This document shows, in pieces, positions 36,267 through 45,279 of a stretch of 64,000 nt of DNA; the stretch's first letter is position 1, and every line of letters begins with the position of its first letter. The notes beneath the pieces were generated by a model. That model made no database searches and had not been told where the DNA came from. It was given only the letters and a program-made list of their open reading frames with translations. Made by a program: the position numbers and the translations under genes. This DNA comes from Spirosoma aureum (GTDB lineage: Bacteria; Bacteroidota; Bacteroidia; Cytophagales; Spirosomataceae): positions 445,001-509,000 of the forward strand of contig NZ_CP050063.1 in the NCBI RefSeq assembly GCF_011604685.1, read 5' to 3'.

Positions 36267-38456
36267 ATGACAGTCGAAGTATTTCTGCGGCTTCTTAAAC
36301 AGCATATACTCTGGTTCATTCTTATTCCCTGTGTAACGGCTGGAACAGCTTTTTATGTTACACGGAATGAGCCTAAAGTTTATAAATCCCAGGCAACTTT
36401 ATATACGGGCCTGGTTTCTCGCTATTCCTTACTGTCTGATAAACAGGGCGGTGTCGTTGATCGGTCAGCTAGTGCGATTGATAATATTCTAACGACACTG
36501 AGCTCGAAGGAAACCTTGCTCCAGATCGGAATAGATTTGCTGACCGATCATTTACGGCTTCAACAACCTGATAGTTTAGTCTTGTCGGCGGCTGGTTTTC
36601 AGCAACTACGGCAATCGATTCCACCTACCTGGCAGAACGCTCTATTTGTCAACAGTGATTCCACTGACTTACACAAGCTCATCGACAGTCTGGCCAAAAG
36701 CCCTTATGATAACCCCATAAAAGCGTTACTGATCCAGCCGGGGTCTCATTATTCAATTCAGCTGTTAGGCGAAAAGCTGAAAGCGTCGGCCCGTAAAAAT
36801 ACAAATGATGTGCTGACAATGGAGTTTGAATCCAGCGATCCGGCGGTAGCGCAAAAAACCCTCGTTTACGCCATCAAGGCGTTGAATTACCGGTATTCTA
36901 ATCTGAAAACGTCTGAAACGAACTCGGTAGTTAATTATTACGAAGATAAACTGAAGAAAGCGAAGCAGGCACTTGATCAGGCTGAAGCAAATTTACGGGC
37001 TTTCAATACCAATAATAAGGTGTTAAATTATGATGAAGAAGCCCGCAACGTAGCAACTTCCCGCGAAGAACTTATTAAGGCTTATAATGAGGAATTGATG
37101 CGGAAAGATGCCGCGAAAGCGTCTCTCGATGCACTCAATCGCCGAACAACTCAACAGGGAACATTAAATGCTGCTCAGGCTGATCTGAACGAAAAGCAGA
37201 AAAAACTGACTGATGCTGAAAATAAGCTGGCTAATGCGCGAGCCTATGGTCAACCCAAACATGTCATTACCAAGCTACAGGAAGGCATTGCAAAAGCATC
37301 GGAGGATTTGAAAATCAGTGCTCAAAAATACGACGCTGCCACCAATACATCCGATGGCGTTCCGGCACAGGCAATGGCTACTGATCGATTAGCCAAATCG
37401 TTGGAATATGACGAATCGGTTGCCCGTCTGGAATTGTATAAAAAACGGATCAATGAGTATCAGGTTAAAACGAATGAATACACACCATTAGGGTCTCAAC
37501 TCCGGCAGCTGGAACGCGGCCTGAGCGTTGCCGAAAAAGAATACCTCGACTTATTGCAACAGGTAGAACAATCCGAGACCCGTCGTCAGGATATTGCCAT
37601 TGGAGGTACGCTGGAGATCATGGACGCGCCCGATTACCCATTGACTCCTCAGGTATCGAAACGAATGCAGCTCATTGCTATTGGCGCTGGGGCCGGCATC
37701 TTTATCGCCTTGCTGCTGATGGCCCTACGCTTCTGGCTCGATAACCGGATTCACTCGCCTGAGCAGGCTGAACAACAGGTTGGCATGCCGGTTTCGGCCT
37801 TGTTTCCAACCGTTTCTAAACCAAACGTTTTTTCGAAAGCGACGCTGGCTAGCCGGAATATGTTCGAGCAGCTATTCAATGCGGTTAATATTGAAATTTC
37901 GCAGGCTACCTCTAAACCGTTCCCACCACTTGTTACCCTTTTTAGCATCGGGTCGAAACAGGGTAAAACCTGGGTGGCAAATGGATTGAATCAACTATAT
38001 GCCGAAGCTGATCAGAAGGTGGCATACTGTTATCCACGCGTAACCGGAAAAGAACAAAAAGAATTGATTGGTGGGATTACTCTCTTTCCGTATACGGTTC
38101 GCCCAGATTTTATGAACGTTACAGGCGTAGATTACCTGATTGACTACAATCATGGATTTGATGCGTCTCAGTTTGATCGGATTGTACTTGAATTACCTCC
38201 TCTCCTGACAAATCAGATTCCGGTCTATCTACTTAAAAACAGCGTTCTTTCGTTATTGGTAGTTGATGCCAACAGTGCCTGGGCACGCGCCGAAAAGCAA
38301 TTGTTAAGTTTATATGTACGGGTAACCAATCAACCTATTCTACTCATTTTGAATCGTGTTGAAGGGAATTACATTGATGTTCCCGGCCGGGCAGATGTTA
38401 GAAAAGTGCCTGTTGGAACGGAGCGTTCGGTGCTGTCTCAGCGCAACATGCCCTAG
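36267..38456 (+). CDS. Wzc/GumC-like polysaccharide co-polymerase, kinase domain degenerate
   Basis: The 729-residue protein has an N-terminal Wzz domain with TM1 near residues 13-31, a long periplasmic coiled coil (about 205-430, repeated K/A/E heptads), TM2 near 468-490 and a cytosolic C-terminal domain laid out as a bacterial tyrosine kinase. The P-loop position reads FSIGSKQGKTW (about 559-568), one residue short of a canonical GxxxxGKT, and the Walker A' position reads IVLELPPLL where a kinase has D. There is no Tyr cluster at the C-terminus. It is therefore likely a chain-length or export scaffold without kinase activity. It is linked to the TolC-like gene. Confidence 0.8.
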   Translation: MTVEVFLRLLKQHILWFILIPCVTAGTAFYVTRNEPKVYKSQATLYTGLVSRYSLLSDKQGGVVDRSASAIDNILTTLSSKETLLQIGIDLLTDHLRLQQPDSLVLSAAGFQQLRQSIPPTWQNALFVNSDSTDLHKLIDSLAKSPYDNPIKALLIQPGSHYSIQLLGEKLKASARKNTNDVLTMEFESSDPAVAQKTLVYAIKALNYRYSNLKTSETNSVVNYYEDKLKKAKQALDQAEANLRAFNTNNKVLNYDEEARNVATSREELIKAYNEELMRKDAAKASLDALNRRTTQQGTLNAAQADLNEKQKKLTDAENKLANARAYGQPKHVITKLQEGIAKASEDLKISAQKYDAATNTSDGVPAQAMATDRLAKSLEYDESVARLELYKKRINEYQVKTNEYTPLGSQLRQLERGLSVAEKEYLDLLQQVEQSETRRQDIAIGGTLEIMDAPDYPLTPQVSKRMQLIAIGAGAGIFIALLLMALRFWLDNRIHSPEQAEQQVGMPVSALFPTVSKPNVFSKATLASRNMFEQLFNAVNIEISQATSKPFPPLVTLFSIGSKQGKTWVANGLNQLYAEADQKVAYCYPRVTGKEQKELIGGITLFPYTVRPDFMNVTGVDYLIDYNHGFDASQFDRIVLELPPLLTNQIPVYLLKNSVLSLLVVDANSAWARAEKQLLSLYVRVTNQPILLILNRVEGNYIDVPGRADVRKVPVGTERSVLSQRNMP

Positions 38457-38529
38457 AATGCTTATAAGTCAAATTAATACCAATCTGTGAAGGTAGAAAT
38501 AGGAACACTACCGACAGGTAGGTTTTACC

Positions 38530-38552
38530 GGAATTAGGTAGTCGCTAATTCC
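38530..38552 (+). promoter_or_regulatory. Hairpin in front of the first assembly-line gene
   Basis: GGAATTAG (38530-38537) and CTAATTCC (38545-38552) are perfect reverse complements around a 7-base loop, 22 bases before the ATG at 38575. It could affect translation initiation. No T tract follows. Confidence 0.45.
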
Positions 38553-38574
38553 TTAATCCATTCGTAGTATTCAT

Positions 38575-41500
38575 ATGGAAAACAAGGGTCTTGTCCTCTC
38601 GCGGCTTGTTCATCAACTGGTCGAACAAACTGCCAGTAAGCATCCTGATACCATCGCTTTAATTTTGGGCGGAGATACACTGACTTACCGCCAGTTAAAC
38701 GAACAGGCAGAAACCATATGCCACACTATTCTGAATGTTGATCCTGACGCAGCGTTAATCGGTGTAAGCAGCGCCCGAAGCCTGGACATGGTAATTGGCG
38801 TACTAGCAGTGTTGAAGGCTGGGAAAGCCTACCTTCCGCTTGACCCAACGTATCCTGCCCAACGTTTGGAACAAATCAGTATTGATTCAGGTATTAAAAC
38901 CTGCCTGGCCACAGCTCAGGATGCTCCCGTATTTGAGCAAATAGGTCTGCATGTAATTTCGTCTGGTAAAGCCTCTGGTTTTGTCCCTCAATCGGCAAAT
39001 CGGCAAAAGAGTACCGCTTATGTGCTCTATACGTCAGGCTCAACCGGTAAGCCCAAAGGCGTCAGCATGGGGCACGGCCCCCTAATGAACCTGTTGCATT
39101 GGCAGGCAGCTAATTCGGAGGCAGCAGTTGGTACGAGAACGTTGCAGTTGGCGCCCCTTAGCTTTGACGTTTCATTTCAGGAGATTTTTGCCACGCTCAG
39201 TACAGGTGGAACACTCATCCTGATTGATGAAGAGCTTCGTCTGGATTTGACGGCTCTGTTGGCATTTATCGACGAGCAATCCGTGAACCGGCTTTTTCTG
39301 CCCTTCGTAGCTCTTCAATATCTGGCCGAGGCTGCGGTTAGTACACAGCGCTTCCCGAGCGCACTGCGTGAAATCATGACGGCGGGCGAACAGCTGAAGA
39401 TTACACCTCAGCTAACCTCGTTCTTTACTGCCCTGCCCAACTGCGTACTGTTTAACCAGTATGGCCCAACCGAGTGTCATGTCGTAAGCCAGCTAAAACT
39501 GGAAGGCAATCCCACAGAGTGGCCTTTGTTGCCATCTATTGGCAAAGCCATCGACAACGTTAGTCTGTTCATTGCCGATGATAACCTGACTCTGTTACCT
39601 GAGGGTGAGTCGGGTGAGCTACTAATTGCCGGTGATTGTCTGGCAGAAGGATACCTACATCAGGAAGCATTAACGAACGAGAAGTTTATCGAACTGGCAA
39701 TTCCTGGGCGGGGCATAACCCGAATTTATCGAACCGGTGATCTGGCACGTTATCAGCCTGATGGCACAATTGAATTTCTGGGACGCCGTGATGACCAGGT
39801 AAAGATTCGGGGCCATCGGGTTGAACTGGGTGAACTGGAAGTTATTATCAATCAACTACAAGGAGTAAAGCAGGCCGTTGTCGTTGCCCGAGAAGGGATA
39901 GGCGGTCAGAAGCAATTAATCGCTTATCTCGTTTCTTCTGGCGAGACGAAGGAAAACGTTGGAATTCGGAAAGAACTTGAACAGCGTTTGCCCGACTATA
40001 TGATGCCATCGGCTTTTGTCTGGATGGACGATTTCCCAAAAACCAGTAGTGGAAAGGTCGATAAGAAAAAGCTACCGGCTCCCGAGCAGAAGCGCCCGGA
40101 ACTGGCGGTAACCTATCGGAAGCCTAAAACCTCACTTGAGCAAACCATTGCGAATGTATGGGCCACGCTATTACAGCTAGACAAAGTTGGCCTGGATGAT
40201 AATTTCTTTGAATTAGGCGGCAATTCGCTTTTAGCCCAGAAAATAGTTGCCGCTTTAAAACAGGAGCAACAGAGCTTACCTGTAACGAAGCTATATCAAT
40301 ATCCGACGATTGCCGGGATCGCTCGTTATTTACAACCTCAGGCACTAATACAGGCCGGGAACGAAGTTACGGAACCTCAGCCCCGGAAAGGAATCCCGTC
40401 TCCGCATCAGGCAGATGTCGCCATAATCGGTATGACTGGCCGATTCCCGGGTGCAACAACCATTGATGAGTTCTGGGACTTATTGAAGCAGGGGCGCGAA
40501 ACTACCCGCTTCTTTACGGATGAAGAATTAGACGTAAACATACCGTCCAGGCTCAAAAATGATCCACTTTATGTCAAAGCGAGAGGGGTCATTGACAATG
40601 CCGATCAGTTTGACGCTCAGTTTTTTGGATTAGCCCCCACGGTTGCGCAACTGATGGACCCGCAACAGCGCGTATTTCTGGAAATAGCCTGGGAAGCACT
40701 GGAACAAACGGGGTATCTACCCCAGCAGTATAACGGCCGCGTTGGCGTATTTGCAGGCTGCGGCAATAACACCTATTACCTGAACAATGTGCTGACCAAT
40801 ACTGAATTGGTTGATCAGGTTGGTAGTTTTCAGGTAATGACGCTGAATGAAAAAGATTATATAGCTTCCCGTACTGCTTACCAGCTAAATCTGAAAGGGC
40901 CTGCGGTAAGTGTTTATTCGGCCTGCTCTACCTCCCTACTGGCCATAACGCAGGCTGTTCAAAGCATTCGTAGCGGGCAGTGCGATGTCGCTCTGGCAGG
41001 AGGTGCAACCATAACAGCACCAATCAATAGTGGCCACCTTTATCAGGAGGGAGCCATGTTCAGTAAAGATGGCCATTGCCGATCATTCGATGCACAGGGC
41101 GAAGGAACGGTCTTCAGTGATGGTGCAGGTGTCGTTTTATTAAAAAATCTGGATGCTGCCCGGCGCGACGGCGACACGATCTATGGTGTCATAAAAGGGG
41201 TTGGTGTTAATAACGATGGAGCTGGAAAAGGCAGCTTTACTGCCCCGAATGCTGAAGGACAGGCTGCTGCTATTGCCATGGCTATTCAGGATGCCCAGAT
41301 AGAGCCAACGACCATAAGTTATGTAGAAGCGCATGGAACAGCCACCCCACTTGGGGATCCAATTGAAATTGAGGGCCTGACGATAGGATTTGGCGAGCAA
41401 ATCGAAAAACAGTACTGCGCAATTGGCTCGGTCAAGAGTAATATGGGGCATTTGACGGCAGCTGCTGGTGTTGCGGGGCTTATCAAAACAACCCTGGCTT

Positions 41501-44500
41501 TATACCACCGGCAAATTCCGGCTTCGCTCCATTACTCGACGGTTAACCCCGCCATTAATTTTGCAGAAACACCCTTTTTTGTCAATACAAAGCTCACCGA
41601 ATGGACACCAACCGGTGTTCGGGAGTCGAATCCGCGACGGGCTGGTGTAAGCTCATTCGGTGTCGGTGGGACTAATGTACATGTCGTTTTAGAAGAATTT
41701 ATACAGGAAGAGCCAGAAACAACAGCCGGACGACCCGTTCAGCTGATTACGTGGTCTGCCAAGTCGCTGGTAAGTCGTGAGACATATGCCGATCGGCTGG
41801 CCGAAAAACTTCGGCAGAAAGCACCGTTGAGTCTGGCTGATACAGCATTTACGCTACAGACAACCCGGCCTGATTTTAAGCACCGTCGCTTTGCCGTTGC
41901 TGCAACGAGTAATGAGCTACTCGAAAAGCTTACGGCTACTACCGTTACGCCATCGACAATAAAAACGGTTAAAGAAGCTCCGGGCGAAGTTGTCTTTATG
42001 TTTCCTGGCCAGGGAGCACAGTTTCTGAACATGGGCCGTATGCTTTACGACCATGAGACTGTGTATCGGCAGGCAGTTGATGAATGTGCCGACCTCTTGA
42101 AAGCCTACATGGAAGTCGACATTCGCCAGGTCATTTATCAACAGGCTCTGGATGTAGATGCTGAACAACGTCTGAAAAACACACGCTATACACAGCCCGC
42201 TCTGTTTGTTACCGAATATGCACTGGCAAAATTGTGGATGAGCTGGGGCATTGAACCTTCCATATTCTGCGGGCACAGCATCGGCGAATTTGTGGCTGCT
42301 CATCTGGCGGGAGTATTTACGCTTGCCGATGCCCTGATGCTGATTGCAACACGTGGCCAACTCGTAAGCGAACAGCCCAGAGGCAGCATGCTTTCGGTAC
42401 GTATGCCTGCCGAAACGTTACAGGCTATGCTGCCATCAAGCCTTTCGGTGGCAGCCATAAACAGCCATAAATTGTGCGTAGTAGCTGGCCCGGATGAACA
42501 CATTGCCGATTTCGCCCGCTTGCTCGACGAGCAGGAAATTCTTAACCAGCCCCTCGAAACCAGCCATGCATTCCATTCAACAATGATGGACCCTGTGGTT
42601 GACCGGTTTGAAGAAATAGTAAGAAAAGTTGCGTTAAATCGACCTCAAAAACCACTAGTATCAACAGTAACAGGCTCATGGCTAAGTGACGCGCAAGCCA
42701 CTGATACGTCTTATTGGGCAAATCATTTGCGGGCGACAGTACGCTTTGCTGATGCAATTACCACAATCGTAGAGCTGGAAAATCCCCTTTTGATGGAAGT
42801 TGGTCCCGGTCATGTTACAGCAACGCTCGCCCGACAACAGACGAATAATAAGCCCATAACCGTATTGGCGGGTCTCGTTAATAATCCTGATGAGATAGTT
42901 GCTTACCAGTCTGTTCTGACGACACTTGGCCAACTCTATCTAAATGGTTTAGAGCCAGATTGGGCTGAATTCTATGCTCATCAAAGCAGAAAAAGATTAA
43001 ATTTACCAACGTATGCTTTCGACAGAAAGCGTTGCTGGGTTGATCCTGTCCGTTCATCTATATCAAGCATACAAACGAATACAACACCTGACATAGCTAC
43101 ATCATCCACACCAATAGCACAACCTGCAATGAGAAAACACATATTGATCAATAAGATCAACACATTATTAGAAGATGCATCCGGCATCGACATGGAAGGA
43201 GTAACGCCCGACATGAGTTTTCTGGAAATAGGCCTTGACTCGTTGCTGCTGACACAGGTGGCGCTAACTTTGAAGAAAGAGTTTAACGTACCTGTAACGT
43301 TTCGGCAACTAACGAGTGAATATGCCACTCCGGAACTACTGGCGAATTATCTGGATCGTACGTTACCGATTTCTGATGCTCCAGCTCCGATCTCTCTCCC
43401 AATTGCCAGTTCGGTTCAGCCAGAACAAACGTATGTAGCACCCGTAGCAAGTTATGGCGGAGTGCCGGTTGCTGCTAATGACTCAGCGCTGGGCCTGATA
43501 GCCCAACAGTTACAACTGCTTGCCAAACAGGTTGCCCTTATGCAGGGAACAAATCCTGAAGTAGTAATTTCACCAGCTCCGGTAGTTCAGGCCGTCGTAA
43601 CAACCAATACGAACAGAACTGCGGAGGCACTTTCTATGCCTAAAACAGAAACGGCGTCGTTAAAAGTAGCTACTATCGATACTGCTGATCTGACTCCCGA
43701 AGAGAAAATAGAGCTTAAAAAACCGTTCGGAGCAACGGCTCGAATTGAACGTCAGTCTTCGGAATTAACGAATGAGCAACAATTCTTTTTAGAAAGACTG
43801 ACTCGTCGTTATAATCAGAAAACAAAGAATAGTAAGGCCTATGCCCAGCAACACCGCTCGCATATGGCTGACCCACGAGTTGTATCCGGTTTTCGGCCAC
43901 TGACGAAGGAAATTGTCTATCCATTGGTTGTTAACCGTTCGAAGGGGAGTCATTTGTGGGACATTGATGGGAATGAATACATTGATGCCCTGAATGGATT
44001 TGGCTCGAACATGTTTGGCTATCAGCCCGATCTGATCAAGCAGGCTTTGCATGACCAGATCGAAAACGGCTATGAAGTAGGTCCGCAACACGAACTCGCG
44101 GGTGAAGTAAGCCAGTTGATCTGTGAGCTGACGGGCACAGATCGGGCAGCTTTATGCAATACGGGTTCGGAGGCTGTTTTGGGTACAATGCGAATTGCCC
44201 GTACGGTAACTGGCCGATCCTTGATTGTTGCTTTTTCGGGTTCCTATCACGGCATTGCCGATGAGGTATTGGTTCGGGGCACTAAAAAATTAAAATCATT
44301 TCCGGCTGCTCCCGGTATCATGCCTGAGTCGGTTCAGAATATGCTCATTCTGGACTATGGCACCGAAGAGAGCCTGAAAATCATTCAGGAACGAGCTCAC
44401 GAATTGGCGGCTGTTTTGGTCGAACCTGTGCAAAGCCGTCGTCCGGAGTTTGTACCAATCGATTTCCTGAAGCAGGTTCGGGCGATTACGGCTGCATCGG

Positions 44501-45279
44501 GCACCGCGTTGATCTTCGATGAAGTGATTACCGGTTTTAGAACACACCCCGGTGGAGCACAGGCTTTGTTTGGTATTAAAGCGGATCTGGCTTCTTATGG
44601 TAAAGTAGTCGGGGCTGGCTTACCTATTGGTGTTATCGCGGGTAAACGCGCCTTTATGGACGCGCTTGATGGCGGTTTTTGGCAATACGGCGATAGCTCG
44701 GTTCCCGAAGTTGGGGTCACTTATTTTGCCGGTACATTCGTTCGGCATCCCATGGCATTGGCAGCGGCTAAAGCGTCTCTGCAATACATGAAAGAGAAAG
44801 GGCCATCATTACAACAGGAACTTACCCAGAAAACCAAACGACTTGCCGATGCGTTGAATGTGATCATCGATCGTCAGCAGATTCCACTCGTCGTGGCACA
44901 GTTTGGCTCGCTCTGGAAGATAAAATTTAAGGAAGAGATCCCTTATGGTGAACTGCTATTCACGCTAATGCGCGAAAAAGGTATTCATATCTGGGATGGC
45001 TTCCCCTGCTTTCTGTCCGAAGCGCATACCAATGAAGAAATAGATAGCATAATTGATCGATTCTCCAGAAGCATAAATGAATTAATTGACGCTGGTTTTT
45101 TAGACGCTACCCCGACATTAGCGACTAGAGTGCAGATGGCCGGGGTGGCACTTGCTGGCGATTTACCACCCGTTCAAGGAGCCCGGCTAGGTCGCGATCA
45201 GCTCGGAAATCCGGCCTGGTTTATACCGAATCCGGAGCGTCCAGGCAAATATCTACAAGTCAAGTTAAATGAGATTTGA
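38575..45279 (+). CDS. Hybrid NRPS/PKS: A-PCP-KS-AT-ACP-aminotransferase
   Basis: The 2234-residue megasynthase has, in order, adenylation (about 1-500, YTSGSTGKPKG near 152), carrier with Ser in GGNSLLA near 551, ketosynthase (about 615-1060, active Cys784 in YSACSTS, His near 921 in EAHGTATP and 958), acyltransferase (about 1135-1430, Ser near 1232 in GHSIGEF; HAFH near 1330 marks malonyl-CoA), carrier with Ser in GLDSLLL near 1555, and a class III PLP aminotransferase (about 1750-2190, DEVITGFR, Lys2010 in SYGKVVGAG). There is no KR, so the beta-ketone would be aminated. No C domain precedes A, so it loads the first amino acid. The hand-read A-domain code is D-V-Q-F-M-A-Q-V-V, close to the proline code. 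The next gene follows immediately. Confidence 0.93.
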   Translation: MENKGLVLSRLVHQLVEQTASKHPDTIALILGGDTLTYRQLNEQAETICHTILNVDPDAALIGVSSARSLDMVIGVLAVLKAGKAYLPLDPTYPAQRLEQISIDSGIKTCLATAQDAPVFEQIGLHVISSGKASGFVPQSANRQKSTAYVLYTSGSTGKPKGVSMGHGPLMNLLHWQAANSEAAVGTRTLQLAPLSFDVSFQEIFATLSTGGTLILIDEELRLDLTALLAFIDEQSVNRLFLPFVALQYLAEAAVSTQRFPSALREIMTAGEQLKITPQLTSFFTALPNCVLFNQYGPTECHVVSQLKLEGNPTEWPLLPSIGKAIDNVSLFIADDNLTLLPEGESGELLIAGDCLAEGYLHQEALTNEKFIELAIPGRGITRIYRTGDLARYQPDGTIEFLGRRDDQVKIRGHRVELGELEVIINQLQGVKQAVVVAREGIGGQKQLIAYLVSSGETKENVGIRKELEQRLPDYMMPSAFVWMDDFPKTSSGKVDKKKLPAPEQKRPELAVTYRKPKTSLEQTIANVWATLLQLDKVGLDDNFFELGGNSLLAQKIVAALKQEQQSLPVTKLYQYPTIAGIARYLQPQALIQAGNEVTEPQPRKGIPSPHQADVAIIGMTGRFPGATTIDEFWDLLKQGRETTRFFTDEELDVNIPSRLKNDPLYVKARGVIDNADQFDAQFFGLAPTVAQLMDPQQRVFLEIAWEALEQTGYLPQQYNGRVGVFAGCGNNTYYLNNVLTNTELVDQVGSFQVMTLNEKDYIASRTAYQLNLKGPAVSVYSACSTSLLAITQAVQSIRSGQCDVALAGGATITAPINSGHLYQEGAMFSKDGHCRSFDAQGEGTVFSDGAGVVLLKNLDAARRDGDTIYGVIKGVGVNNDGAGKGSFTAPNAEGQAAAIAMAIQDAQIEPTTISYVEAHGTATPLGDPIEIEGLTIGFGEQIEKQYCAIGSVKSNMGHLTAAAGVAGLIKTTLALYHRQIPASLHYSTVNPAINFAETPFFVNTKLTEWTPTGVRESNPRRAGVSSFGVGGTNVHVVLEEFIQEEPETTAGRPVQLITWSAKSLVSRETYADRLAEKLRQKAPLSLADTAFTLQTTRPDFKHRRFAVAATSNELLEKLTATTVTPSTIKTVKEAPGEVVFMFPGQGAQFLNMGRMLYDHETVYRQAVDECADLLKAYMEVDIRQVIYQQALDVDAEQRLKNTRYTQPALFVTEYALAKLWMSWGIEPSIFCGHSIGEFVAAHLAGVFTLADALMLIATRGQLVSEQPRGSMLSVRMPAETLQAMLPSSLSVAAINSHKLCVVAGPDEHIADFARLLDEQEILNQPLETSHAFHSTMMDPVVDRFEEIVRKVALNRPQKPLVSTVTGSWLSDAQATDTSYWANHLRATVRFADAITTIVELENPLLMEVGPGHVTATLARQQTNNKPITVLAGLVNNPDEIVAYQSVLTTLGQLYLNGLEPDWAEFYAHQSRKRLNLPTYAFDRKRCWVDPVRSSISSIQTNTTPDIATSSTPIAQPAMRKHILINKINTLLEDASGIDMEGVTPDMSFLEIGLDSLLLTQVALTLKKEFNVPVTFRQLTSEYATPELLANYLDRTLPISDAPAPISLPIASSVQPEQTYVAPVASYGGVPVAANDSALGLIAQQLQLLAKQVALMQGTNPEVVISPAPVVQAVVTTNTNRTAEALSMPKTETASLKVATIDTADLTPEEKIELKKPFGATARIERQSSELTNEQQFFLERLTRRYNQKTKNSKAYAQQHRSHMADPRVVSGFRPLTKEIVYPLVVNRSKGSHLWDIDGNEYIDALNGFGSNMFGYQPDLIKQALHDQIENGYEVGPQHELAGEVSQLICELTGTDRAALCNTGSEAVLGTMRIARTVTGRSLIVAFSGSYHGIADEVLVRGTKKLKSFPAAPGIMPESVQNMLILDYGTEESLKIIQERAHELAAVLVEPVQSRRPEFVPIDFLKQVRAITAASGTALIFDEVITGFRTHPGGAQALFGIKADLASYGKVVGAGLPIGVIAGKRAFMDALDGGFWQYGDSSVPEVGVTYFAGTFVRHPMALAAAKASLQYMKEKGPSLQQELTQKTKRLADALNVIIDRQQIPLVVAQFGSLWKIKFKEEIPYGELLFTLMREKGIHIWDGFPCFLSEAHTNEEIDSIIDRFSRSINELIDAGFLDATPTLATRVQMAGVALAGDLPPVQGARLGRDQLGNPAWFIPNPERPGKYLQVKLNEI

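Noticed and set aside
38575..45279. The aminotransferase domain as a separate glutamate-1-semialdehyde aminotransferase gene
   Set aside because: It is in frame with the carrier domain with no stop or start between, and class III aminotransferase fusions of this kind are known in iturin-type synthases.
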